From JBDRNE01 sp043812935 (GTDB lineage Bacteria; Omnitrophota; Gorgyraeia; Tantalellales; Tantalellaceae), in contig JBDRLO010000045.1 of NCBI GenBank assembly GCA_043812935.1, forward strand, positions 1-24,442: a stretch of DNA of 24,442 bases. The letters run 5' to 3'. The notes under the pieces are model-generated. The model searched no databases and had not been told where the DNA came from. It saw only the letters and a list, made by a program, of their open reading frames with translations. The position numbers and the translations under genes were made by a program. Below, piece by piece: positions 16,493-23,960 of the stretch. The number at the start of each line of letters is the position of its first letter. The first letter of the stretch is position 1.

Positions 16493-16521
16493 TTGCATTT
16501 CAAAGCTTCTAAATGTAGACT
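16493..16521 (+). promoter_or_regulatory. Possible promoter of the GH3-family gene
   Basis: TTGCAT (16493-16498), a 17-base spacer and TAGACT (16516-16521) precede the ATG at 16540. Spacing is ideal, but both boxes deviate from consensus and the implied leader is only about 12 bases, so this is tentative. Confidence 0.35.
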
Positions 16522-16539
16522 TATTTCGGAAGTGACTAT

Positions 16540-18198
16540 ATGAATTTTATTTATTATACATTAAAACTGTTGGGCTTAAAAGCAAAAGCCTTTGAAAAAA
16601 AAACAAGAGACCCCGTCAAAACACAGAAAAAAATACTTCAAGAGATTCTCTCCCGTAACCGCAAAACAGAGTATGGCTTAAAATACGGGTTTTCCTTAAT
16701 AAACTCACCTGCCGAATACCGTAACCGTGTACCTTTAAGTAATTATGAATCGCTTCGCCCACTTATGAATAGAATAACAAAAGGCGAACAAAATATTCTT
16801 ACAAAAGACAACCCGGTTTTCTTCAGCATCACAAGCGGCACAACCGGAAAACCGAAACTCGTTCCTGTAACAAAATATTCGCAGAAAAAAAACTCACAAG
16901 TTATCAACTTATCCGCATATTATGTCTGGCGTGACCATCCCAAAATCGTTACAGGAAAAATTCTTGCAATAGTAAGCCCTGAAACCGTGGATTATACTCC
17001 CGGAGGTGTACTTTTTGGAGCAGAAAGCGGGCATGCTTATAAACACCTTCCCTCAGCAATAAAAAATTCTTATTCCCTTCCCTATGAAGTGTTTGAAATC
17101 GACGATTACAACTCACGTTACTACACCATATTGCGGGTATCAATGGAACATAATATAACAATTATCGTTACAATGACTCCCAGCACCATAGTCCTTCTTT
17201 GCCAGTTAATAGAAAAATTACAAAATGATATTATAAAAGACATCCGAAACGGAACCCTAAAAAAAGATTTAGAAATACCGCTTCATATCCGAAAAAGTTT
17301 AGAAAATATCCTGCATCCCAATCCAAAAAGAGCGGACGAACTTGAAAAAATTATAGCTAAAAAAAAGGTTCTGTTGCCACAAGATTTCTGGCCGAACCTT
17401 CAGGTAATAGAATGCTGGAAACGCGGGTCAATGGAACTCTACTTAAATAAATTACCAAAATATTTCGGTAATACGCCTATCAGGGATTTCGGGTATTTCT
17501 CAAGCGAGATGCGCAGTTCCATCCCGATTAAAGATGAAAACGCATCAGGGATTTTGGCAATTTCAACAAATTTTTATGAATTTATACCCCGTGAAGACAT
17601 TGACAAAAAAGAAAAACGTGTGCTTTTATGCAGCCAGCTGAAAGCAGGGCAAGAATATTTCATCGTACTTACAACACCTGGCGGGCTATACCGTTATAAC
17701 ATTGATGACATGATCCGTGTTACCGGTTTCTTTAACAAAACGCCTATGATCGAATTTGTACAAAAGGGCGTTAATGTTACTTCCGCAACAGGTGAAAAAA
17801 TATATGAATCCCAAATAATTACAGCAGTAAACAAAGCAACTCAAACTTGCGGATTATCACTGGAACTTTTCGTGGCATCCTTAGAGCTGGTAAACGCAGC
17901 GCGCTACGCCTTTTTAGTAGAATTTAACGGAAATCCGGCGCAAGAAAAGAAAAAAGAACTATTAATAACTATTGAAAAAGAACTTCGCCTTATTAACGAA
18001 GAATATGATTTTAACCGGACAGCACAGGAACTGGCACATCCTGTTTTAAAAGTACTTGTCCACGGCAGTTTTGAAAAATTCAGAACAAAAAAAATACAGG
18101 GCGGAGCTCATGACAGCCAATTCAAACTTCCTCATTTAACCCTTGATACGAATTTTTATAAAAATTTTGATATTGTCGAAGAAATTATTTCGGATTAA
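16540..18198 (+). CDS. GH3 family acyl-adenylating enzyme (auxin-responsive GH3-like)
   Basis: This 552-residue protein belongs to the GH3 branch of ANL adenylate-forming enzymes. In plants these activate a carboxylic acid with ATP and join it to an amino acid; bacterial members are poorly characterised. The phosphate-binding loop TSGTTGKPKLVPVT spans ~98-111, the GH3-type second ATP motif reads YFSSE (319-323), and YRYNIDDMIRV (384-394) matches the third motif, usually YRYxxGD, with Asp in place of Gly. The N-terminal ~60 residues are the helical start usual for the family. It is cytoplasmic, with no signal peptide. It is the only long plus-strand gene before the right edge, convergent with an arginase-like gene. 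Its TAA stop (18196-18198) overlaps the outer arm of an inverted repeat. The substrate cannot be inferred. Confidence 0.9.
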   Translation: MNFIYYTLKLLGLKAKAFEKKTRDPVKTQKKILQEILSRNRKTEYGLKYGFSLINSPAEYRNRVPLSNYESLRPLMNRITKGEQNILTKDNPVFFSITSGTTGKPKLVPVTKYSQKKNSQVINLSAYYVWRDHPKIVTGKILAIVSPETVDYTPGGVLFGAESGHAYKHLPSAIKNSYSLPYEVFEIDDYNSRYYTILRVSMEHNITIIVTMTPSTIVLLCQLIEKLQNDIIKDIRNGTLKKDLEIPLHIRKSLENILHPNPKRADELEKIIAKKKVLLPQDFWPNLQVIECWKRGSMELYLNKLPKYFGNTPIRDFGYFSSEMRSSIPIKDENASGILAISTNFYEFIPREDIDKKEKRVLLCSQLKAGQEYFIVLTTPGGLYRYNIDDMIRVTGFFNKTPMIEFVQKGVNVTSATGEKIYESQIITAVNKATQTCGLSLELFVASLELVNAARYAFLVEFNGNPAQEKKKELLITIEKELRLINEEYDFNRTAQELAHPVLKVLVHGSFEKFRTKKIQGGAHDSQFKLPHLTLDTNFYKNFDIVEEIISD

Positions 18199-18304
18199 AT
18201 AGGGACAGCTACCATTTATTAAGAAACAAAAAGTTAAAATACATATCTTCCACACAACTGCAACTATTTATCAACCTAATAAATGGTAGCTGTCCCTATT
18301 TAAT
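18194..18304. repeat. Large inverted repeat (REP-like) between convergent genes
   Basis: Perfect 28-base arms lie at 18194-18221 and 18277-18304, separated by 55 AT-rich bases. The core of each arm reads ATAGGGACAGCTACCATTTA. The left arm includes the TAA stop of the GH3-like gene and the right arm supplies the TAG stop of the arginase-like gene (18298-18296). The same core recurs at 19233-19277. A REP/MITE-type mobile palindrome, possibly doubling as a bidirectional terminator, is the best explanation; no REP-associated transposase gene is in the window. Confidence 0.8.
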
Positions 18305-19222
18305 TAAAACTTTCATAATTTCAAGATTTGTGCGTTCGTTTATCCTGATAATTTCGGATTCCGAAAAATCTTTTGCTGAAAATTTATTCGGATGGTCAAG
18401 CTGTGAAACAACGCTTTTAACCATATTCTGAATAAAAACTTCGGAATAATCGCCCGTAACGTTGGCACCGACTATATCTGTTTCCTGTTTGAAAAGTTTT
18501 AACATCAATACAAGAGATTCTAAAGAAACCCTGCCTTCCTGCCAATTTGTCAATGAATCCTGTTTTTGTAAACAGTCTTTATCAATAGATATATAAACAC
18601 GTTTTACAGGCAGTTCCTTAATTATATTGAGTAAAAATTCTGTTAAATTTTTATCTTTTAGTTCATTCCAGCAAATTTTAGTGTAAATACCGCGCGTTTC
18701 TGTTGTTATTGATTTGTTTTTTGGAATTTTTGGGAAACAGGCTATGGACGGGCATTGTTCCCACGGGTATATTTCTACCCTGTCATTTTTTAACGAAGCA
18801 TAATTCCCCGCCTGCAAAGAAAAACTTAATGTTTCCTGGGGTCCCATACCAAGCAAAACAGCTTTTTCGACATTCGGATTTTTAAGCGTTTCCGTAATCC
18901 ATGAACCGCAGCTTAACCATGGCGGAAAAACGCACCAATCCGGATGAAAATCAAAATTAATAACCGTTACCGGTTCTATAACCTCATCTATAAGAATGCT
19001 GCTTATATGATGAAAATCACCTGAGCCAAGAAAAGTAACCGAATTTTTGGAAGAAAAACTCGTGCGCCGTGCGATTTCTTTTTTAGTTTTTTTATTCAGC
19101 CAAAACCTGGCTTGTGATGCTATATCTTTGACATTAATAATTTCTGCTCTATATCTTTCAAGAAGTTTTTTTTGTTTTATGACACTATCATCAAAATTTA
19201 ACACACGAATTGTATTATTCAA
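18296..19222 (-). CDS. Arginase/agmatinase/deacetylase superfamily protein
   Basis: This 308-residue protein has the dimetal ureohydrolase motifs in order: GSGDFHH (66-72; usual GGDH), NFDFHPDW (89-96; usual DAHxD, with Asp91, His93, Asp95), and SIDKDCL (212-218; usual SxDxD, Asp214 and Asp216). GDYSE (258-262) lies where family members bind the guanidine or urea group. All expected metal ligands are present, so it is probably active on a C-N bond, but the motif details differ from true arginase or agmatinase and the substrate is unknown. Start is TTG (19222) with AAGGAG five bases upstream; no ATG nearby is as well placed. Palindromes sharing one core flank it on both sides. No arginine or polyamine genes are adjacent. 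Confidence 0.85.
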   Translation of the reverse strand: MNNTIRVLNFDDSVIKQKKLLERYRAEIINVKDIASQARFWLNKKTKKEIARRTSFSSKNSVTFLGSGDFHHISSILIDEVIEPVTVINFDFHPDWCVFPPWLSCGSWITETLKNPNVEKAVLLGMGPQETLSFSLQAGNYASLKNDRVEIYPWEQCPSIACFPKIPKNKSITTETRGIYTKICWNELKDKNLTEFLLNIIKELPVKRVYISIDKDCLQKQDSLTNWQEGRVSLESLVLMLKLFKQETDIVGANVTGDYSEVFIQNMVKSVVSQLDHPNKFSAKDFSESEIIRINERTNLEIMKVLIK

Positions 19223-19232
19223 ACTTTCTCCT

Positions 19233-19277
19233 TAAAATAGGGACAGCTACCATTTAATGGTAGCTGTCCTTATTTTA
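19233..19277. repeat. REP-like hairpin directly upstream of the arginase-like gene
   Basis: Arms 19233-19254 and 19256-19277 form a nearly perfect stem (one G:T pair) with a tight loop. The core ATAGGGACAGCTACCATTTA is identical to that in the 18194-18304 repeat. On the minus strand the stem ends next to the AAGGAG ribosome binding site of the arginase-like gene, so it may affect transcription or translation. It fills much of the 99-base gap after the upstream gene. Confidence 0.8.
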
Positions 19278-19321
19278 TACACAATTATATTAAAAATCAA
19301 CTGATCTTAGGCCGTAAAATA

Positions 19322-22300
19322 TTAGGCTGCTCGCTTTAATTGCTTTATCGTAATCCTGAAATGATCTTCAATGTTCTGAATCGGAAGCGGTATAGCTGAA
19401 GGAAGGTGCATTATATACTCTAAGACACGGTTTTCCGGAATATTCCAACCGGTTATTTTCAAACATATATTCTTTATAAACGCCATTAATTCTCTTTCTC
19501 TCATATCATAGTTATCAGACGAAACATTCTTCCGGATATTCGATGCGGCAAACGCCATGTTTAATAAATCTATTATCTGTATTTTTCGCCTTTTTATATC
19601 TTTGTTTTCAAAATCTACAAGCCCTTTTCCAATAAGCGTGGAATTTGTTTTAACCGGGCCGCTATAACACCTAACAGAAATAAGACCTTTAGGATCTTCT
19701 TTATTCCCATAAAAACTTGTTAATTTAATTTGGTTAGGATTTTTTACGCGTTTTTGCATTTCACGAACATATGCTTTAAGCAGCGCTTCAGGAGAGAATT
19801 CTTTAGGAATTCCTGCATCAATTTGATATTCCTGCAGCCTTTTTTTATCGTACCTAATAGTAAAATATCTTCCTTTATCTATTTCTGCCGGCAGGATTTT
19901 ATTTAAAACTTTTCCAATGTCTTCTATCTGAATATTCTCCTTTTCACATGTTAGCAAATTTTTATTCTTTAAAAAACTGCCGTCTGATAAAGTTTCAAAA
20001 GCAGTCCTAATACTCTTCTGATCGCCGAATACTTCTTCTAAAGACCTTAAAGCCGTTAAAACAGCTTCATGTTTCCGGGGATTTTTACTCGCGATAAAAA
20101 GCAGCTCATTGGTTAATACAGGAACTGGTATTTCACCGGTTCCATGAGGAAGAGTCTCATCAAACATGCCCTGTTGTAAATGAATTCGCATAGAGTGCTT
20201 TAATTCTGTTAAAAGCCGTATCTGCGTTTCTTTATCCACCTCACATAATTTATCAGCCAAAACTAAAAAACCTTTTACACTTGTATGGCAAAACAAAGTT
20301 TTGCCTGATTCTGGCAAAGCTATAATTACCCTTATCAAAACTTCCTCAAAAGAAGCGTTTGCCGGCACCCTTACTGTTTGTATTCTAGATTTTGTCGGGT
20401 CATCCATTGGTGTAATAGTTACTTCATAATCATTTGCCCCTCTCGGCCTTCCCCTAAAACTAAATGAAATGTTGGAACGAAAAACATGAACTGAACTATT
20501 TCCGTAAACATCCTCCCCGCCGTCAAAAGATTTCATCTGAAGATTTATAAATCTCGCTGCTACAGGCGGAAAAAACGCTGTCTCCAAAAAAGCTAACGCG
20601 CGGCCTATTGGTTCAGGGAATTGTGAAGCTCTTTTTCGATATTCCTTTTCAAAACCTTCTGTCATAAGAATTTCACTTGTTGACAAAAAATATCTCAGCA
20701 AAATCTTATCAATTTCACTTAACCCGTGCTTTATTGATACACCTTCTTCCCCCTGCGCAAGACTATAGGTTCCATCCTCAGATTTAACCAACACACCCCG
20801 CGAAACCCCTTCACTAACAATAGCTTCTGCTACATCCTCAGGATATGCCGAACCTTCGCTATTAAGACTAAAGGCAGGCAATAGTTCATTTGTCTTAATT
20901 TTCCCGCTGTTAACAGCTGTTGTGTCTGCCGACAACAAAGGCTGAACTTTCTTGATTGAGGTTAAATTCCCAAATACTGTTTCAATTAAAACATCTTCAA
21001 ACAGCATTGTTCCGATTTCACGCCATCCGACAAATTTTTCAAATGTTTTCGTGGACACTATTTTTCTGGATAAGGCTCTTATATAAATTTCATCATCCCC
21101 TAGTTCCGCATCCCATCCGGTACTGGCATTTAACACTTCCCTGACATATTCAGGCAATCCCTGCTGGAACTCTCTTTCCCGTTCTGCTTCTTCTTCCACA
21201 TATTCTTTCAACCGCCCTATAATTTCCTGGTCTGCTTCCTTAAAATAGTACCTCAAAATCTGCTGCCATATTAATTCTTCAAGAACAAAAATGTCAACAT
21301 CGGGCAAATCATCACTACAATTTCGTCTTGTCAAGTATTCAAACAGTTCATGCCCAACCCATATCGCAAACCTTCCCCATCCAAATGGGTCTTGGCGTGA
21401 TGTAGTTAAAAGCGGGTCTCCTGCCAGAATCGAATTTTTAAGCCCTACTCCTAAAGAACCATTTTTATTCCTGATTGAAAACATCACAAATGAATCTGCC
21501 TTTCCGGAATTCAGGTTTTCAATAAAATGCATTAGATCTGCAAAAAGATCGTCTCTTTCTTGTCTTTTCAAATTATAGACATATCCATTCAGAGAACGAA
21601 AACTTCCTGAACGGTAATGATAGTTCCAAATTGTTGCTGTCCTAAAACCTTGACCTGCAGTGTTTCCAACCTGAAACCCCGGCTTATCCTCGTTATAAAC
21701 TGCTATAACATGCCCTGATTGTTCTGCCTTAGAACAAACTAAGTTCAATGTTTTTTCATATAAACTCATTCCCTGAAGCCATTCAATTTTTACCGGTTCC
21801 TGATTTATATTGTATTTAAAAATTTCACAGGCATAACGGCTTATTTCTTCTTCCTCCATGGAAACAATTTTTTCAGCAAGCTCTAAATTAGAACCGCCCG
21901 GAATGCCAAGAACTCTCTTGAATTCTTCTTTAATTGCTATAAAGGCTTCTATGGAAGGATTTAACGTTTGTTCACCGGTTAGCCTATTAAAGAAAAAAAC
22001 CGGATCATTCTCGCCTTGAATAGCCTGTATTATTATTTTTGATAAACAGGCTTTATTCCCAGGCAAATCCTCCATTAAAGTATATAGGTATGCCAAAAAC
22101 TCATCTTCCGCTTCCTTTAATGCTTTGTTTATCGTAAAGTATACATACACATGACCGACTTCATGGGTAGAAACACGTTTTTGTTCAATTGTTTCCAGAT
22201 CGGCCTCGGCTCTTGAAGAGTAAAAACTTTTTACACATACAGCAAGTACCCCGCAAGCCGGATCTTCGTGCTTTTCCGGAATATTTTTCAATTTATCAAT

Positions 22301-22867
22301 TTCTTCTTTGATTGTTGACCAATAAAACTTTGGCCCGCCTTTGCCGGTTTCAGGACACATAAGCACTTTATCACTCTTATTCATATGTCCGTCTTTTTTT
22401 CTAGAATAAAGCAACGGTATATTAGCCGAACCTCTTTCTTTTTCAAAATCCGTTTCTATTTCATCCAACGCATATACATTAATTACGCCTTCTTTTACTC
22501 CCGGGTTTTCCGCTGCATACGCTTTTCTAATTTTGAATATCATATAATCTAAATTCATTAAAAGAGGCTTCTCTTCCGGTTGTTCTCTAAAAACTATCGG
22601 AACCAGCTCTATACAAAAACCATATTTAAGCAAAGCTTCATTATTCAATTCCATAACTGCATCTTCTAAATCATCTTCATCAACATTTTCAAATTTAAGT
22701 AACTGATTAACTGTTGTTATAATTTTTTCCAGGTGTAACGCTATCTCATTATCACTAGCACGCGCCTTGTCAATTAACTGCTGTGCAAATCCAGGATCTA
22801 TCCCCTGGCGCATATGCAGCATCTTTCCGTTTTTACATATTTCCAAAAAAAAAGTTATATAAATCAT
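19322..22867 (-). CDS. Large metallopeptidase-like protein, probable C-terminal part of a frame-split gene
   Basis: This 1,181-residue frame has two zinc-peptidase-like motifs. The first is STHEVGHVYVYF with HEVGH at 235-239, followed by KEAEDEFLAYLY, whose Glu could be the third ligand as in gluzincins. The second, GHELFEYL with His506 and Glu507, is HExxE rather than HExxH and is followed by an acidic EEL segment. The rest is not recognisable; residues ~790-1000 include SFSFRGRPRGANDYEVT. No signal peptide is present: the first residues are the out-of-frame tail of the upstream ORF, and the ATG has no good ribosome binding site. The frame overlaps the upstream 303-codon frame by 35 bases across a nine-T run, so it is probably the continuation of that secreted protein. 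Activity and substrate are unknown. Confidence 0.75.
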   Translation of the reverse strand: MIYITFFLEICKNGKMLHMRQGIDPGFAQQLIDKARASDNEIALHLEKIITTVNQLLKFENVDEDDLEDAVMELNNEALLKYGFCIELVPIVFREQPEEKPLLMNLDYMIFKIRKAYAAENPGVKEGVINVYALDEIETDFEKERGSANIPLLYSRKKDGHMNKSDKVLMCPETGKGGPKFYWSTIKEEIDKLKNIPEKHEDPACGVLAVCVKSFYSSRAEADLETIEQKRVSTHEVGHVYVYFTINKALKEAEDEFLAYLYTLMEDLPGNKACLSKIIIQAIQGENDPVFFFNRLTGEQTLNPSIEAFIAIKEEFKRVLGIPGGSNLELAEKIVSMEEEEISRYACEIFKYNINQEPVKIEWLQGMSLYEKTLNLVCSKAEQSGHVIAVYNEDKPGFQVGNTAGQGFRTATIWNYHYRSGSFRSLNGYVYNLKRQERDDLFADLMHFIENLNSGKADSFVMFSIRNKNGSLGVGLKNSILAGDPLLTTSRQDPFGWGRFAIWVGHELFEYLTRRNCSDDLPDVDIFVLEELIWQQILRYYFKEADQEIIGRLKEYVEEEAEREREFQQGLPEYVREVLNASTGWDAELGDDEIYIRALSRKIVSTKTFEKFVGWREIGTMLFEDVLIETVFGNLTSIKKVQPLLSADTTAVNSGKIKTNELLPAFSLNSEGSAYPEDVAEAIVSEGVSRGVLVKSEDGTYSLAQGEEGVSIKHGLSEIDKILLRYFLSTSEILMTEGFEKEYRKRASQFPEPIGRALAFLETAFFPPVAARFINLQMKSFDGGEDVYGNSSVHVFRSNISFSFRGRPRGANDYEVTITPMDDPTKSRIQTVRVPANASFEEVLIRVIIALPESGKTLFCHTSVKGFLVLADKLCEVDKETQIRLLTELKHSMRIHLQQGMFDETLPHGTGEIPVPVLTNELLFIASKNPRKHEAVLTALRSLEEVFGDQKSIRTAFETLSDGSFLKNKNLLTCEKENIQIEDIGKVLNKILPAEIDKGRYFTIRYDKKRLQEYQIDAGIPKEFSPEALLKAYVREMQKRVKNPNQIKLTSFYGNKEDPKGLISVRCYSGPVKTNSTLIGKGLVDFENKDIKRRKIQIIDLLNMAFAASNIRKNVSSDNYDMRERELMAFIKNICLKITGWNIPENRVLEYIMHLPSAIPLPIQNIEDHFRITIKQLKRAA

Positions 22868-23744
22868 TTTGCAAAAACTGTACTACTTCATCCGAAGAAA
22901 CTGTTTGCGGTTTAACATGCGCGGCTATATTAACATTATTACTTTCTTCATCCAATTTATACCCGTATATCGTCAACAAATCATATATATATTCGAAATC
23001 CACCGCAGTATTCAAATCTATTTTTTCATAAATTTCACCTAACGGATAAGATTTATCATGAATTCTTTTTGATATATCTCTGGCAGAATTGCATCCCTCA
23101 TAAAAAGAACCTTGCAATTGATATATATCATCGCCAAGAGAATCAACATGTTTTTCTATCCACTCTCTCATTTCTGCCCGTGTTGCCAAATGTAAAATAT
23201 TGCACCGCAAATCTTCCCACTGCAATATTTCATCAATTTCATGTTTTTGAATAACATTTAAGGGATCGTCAAAAAAACAACTATCAATATAAACCACAGG
23301 AATATTGCCATAATGCTCGCCCCTTAATCCTACATGAGCAGACTGGCCCAAATGTTTTAATAAATCTGTAATACTGACAAGCACTACCTTTGTTAATCCA
23401 ACATTATTCGAAATAAGCCCCTTATATGCTGAATCTGCCAGATCAAGATCTTTTACATTTTCTTGTCTCCATTCTTCTTCGTTGTTATTGAAAAGTGCTA
23501 TTTCATGTTTAATTTGTTCCCTGATATAATAATCCGCAGCATCTTCCTCTAAAATTAACCTTTTTGCATAGATTTTCTCTTTTAAAGATGCTTTTGTGAT
23601 ATGAATTTCCGGGGCAAGCGTTGCCTTGAAAAAATTGGGTATTTTGAGAGTTACAGCTGGATAAACATTACTGCTTAAAAACAAACCTATCAAAAGTATT
23701 GCTGTTATTTTAAAAAAAATAGTATGCTTTTTTATCTTTTTCAT
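22833..23744 (-). CDS. Exported protein with HEIDE motif, probable N-terminal part of the same gene
   Basis: This 303-residue frame begins with a clear signal peptide (MKKIKKHTIFFKITAILLIG, then LFLSSNVYPA), so the product is exported. AGGAA lies about ten bases before the ATG. The middle has VVYIDSCFF followed by KHEIDEILQWEDLR; His168-Glu169 and Glu172 form an HExxE pattern beside a conserved-looking QWE, which may be a divergent metal site. The frame stops (TAA) just after a run of nine T residues. Removing one T would continue it into the downstream 1,181-codon frame, giving about 1,473 residues in total. It may be a real short gene translationally coupled to the next, but the missing leader on the next frame favours one split gene. 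Confidence 0.75.
   Translation of the reverse strand: MKKIKKHTIFFKITAILLIGLFLSSNVYPAVTLKIPNFFKATLAPEIHITKASLKEKIYAKRLILEEDAADYYIREQIKHEIALFNNNEEEWRQENVKDLDLADSAYKGLISNNVGLTKVVLVSITDLLKHLGQSAHVGLRGEHYGNIPVVYIDSCFFDDPLNVIQKHEIDEILQWEDLRCNILHLATRAEMREWIEKHVDSLGDDIYQLQGSFYEGCNSARDISKRIHDKSYPLGEIYEKIDLNTAVDFEYIYDLLTIYGYKLDEESNNVNIAAHVKPQTVSSDEVVQFLQNDLYNFFFGNM
22845..22853 (-). other. Nine-T homopolymer, candidate frameshift or slippage site
   Basis: On the minus strand, AAC is followed by nine T and GGAAATATGTAA. Read as T9, the upstream frame ends four codons later. Read as T8, it passes into the 1,181-codon frame (TTT TTT TTG GAA ATA TGT). It may be an assembly or sequencing error, a mutation, or a transcriptional slippage site. 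Confidence 0.55.
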
Positions 23745-23821
23745 ACTTTACATTCCTGTTTGAATAGGTGCAAATTATATCATAATGCCCAACATATTAA
23801 AACATTTATTTGCCTAACGAA

Positions 23822-23884
23822 TTGACTCACATTAAATGTTACCGAAGCAACAAAAAATTTGAATCGTTGACTCATAATTAATGG
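23822..23884. repeat. Imperfect direct repeat upstream of the transposase
   Basis: TTGACTCACATTAAATG (23822-23838) and TTGACTCATAATTAATG (23867-23883) are near-identical, 45 bases apart, in the non-coding 23745-23960 interval between the exported protein gene and the IS66 transposase. They could be regulatory sites or relate to the end of the insertion sequence; no terminal inverted repeat could be confirmed because the other end is outside the window. Nothing else is recognised in this interval. Confidence 0.4.
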
Positions 23885-23960
23885 TGATCCTTTAGCGGAG
23901 GGGAATAAAAACCCTGTAAAATTTGCATTTTCAAGAAAAATATGATACATCCACAGCAAG

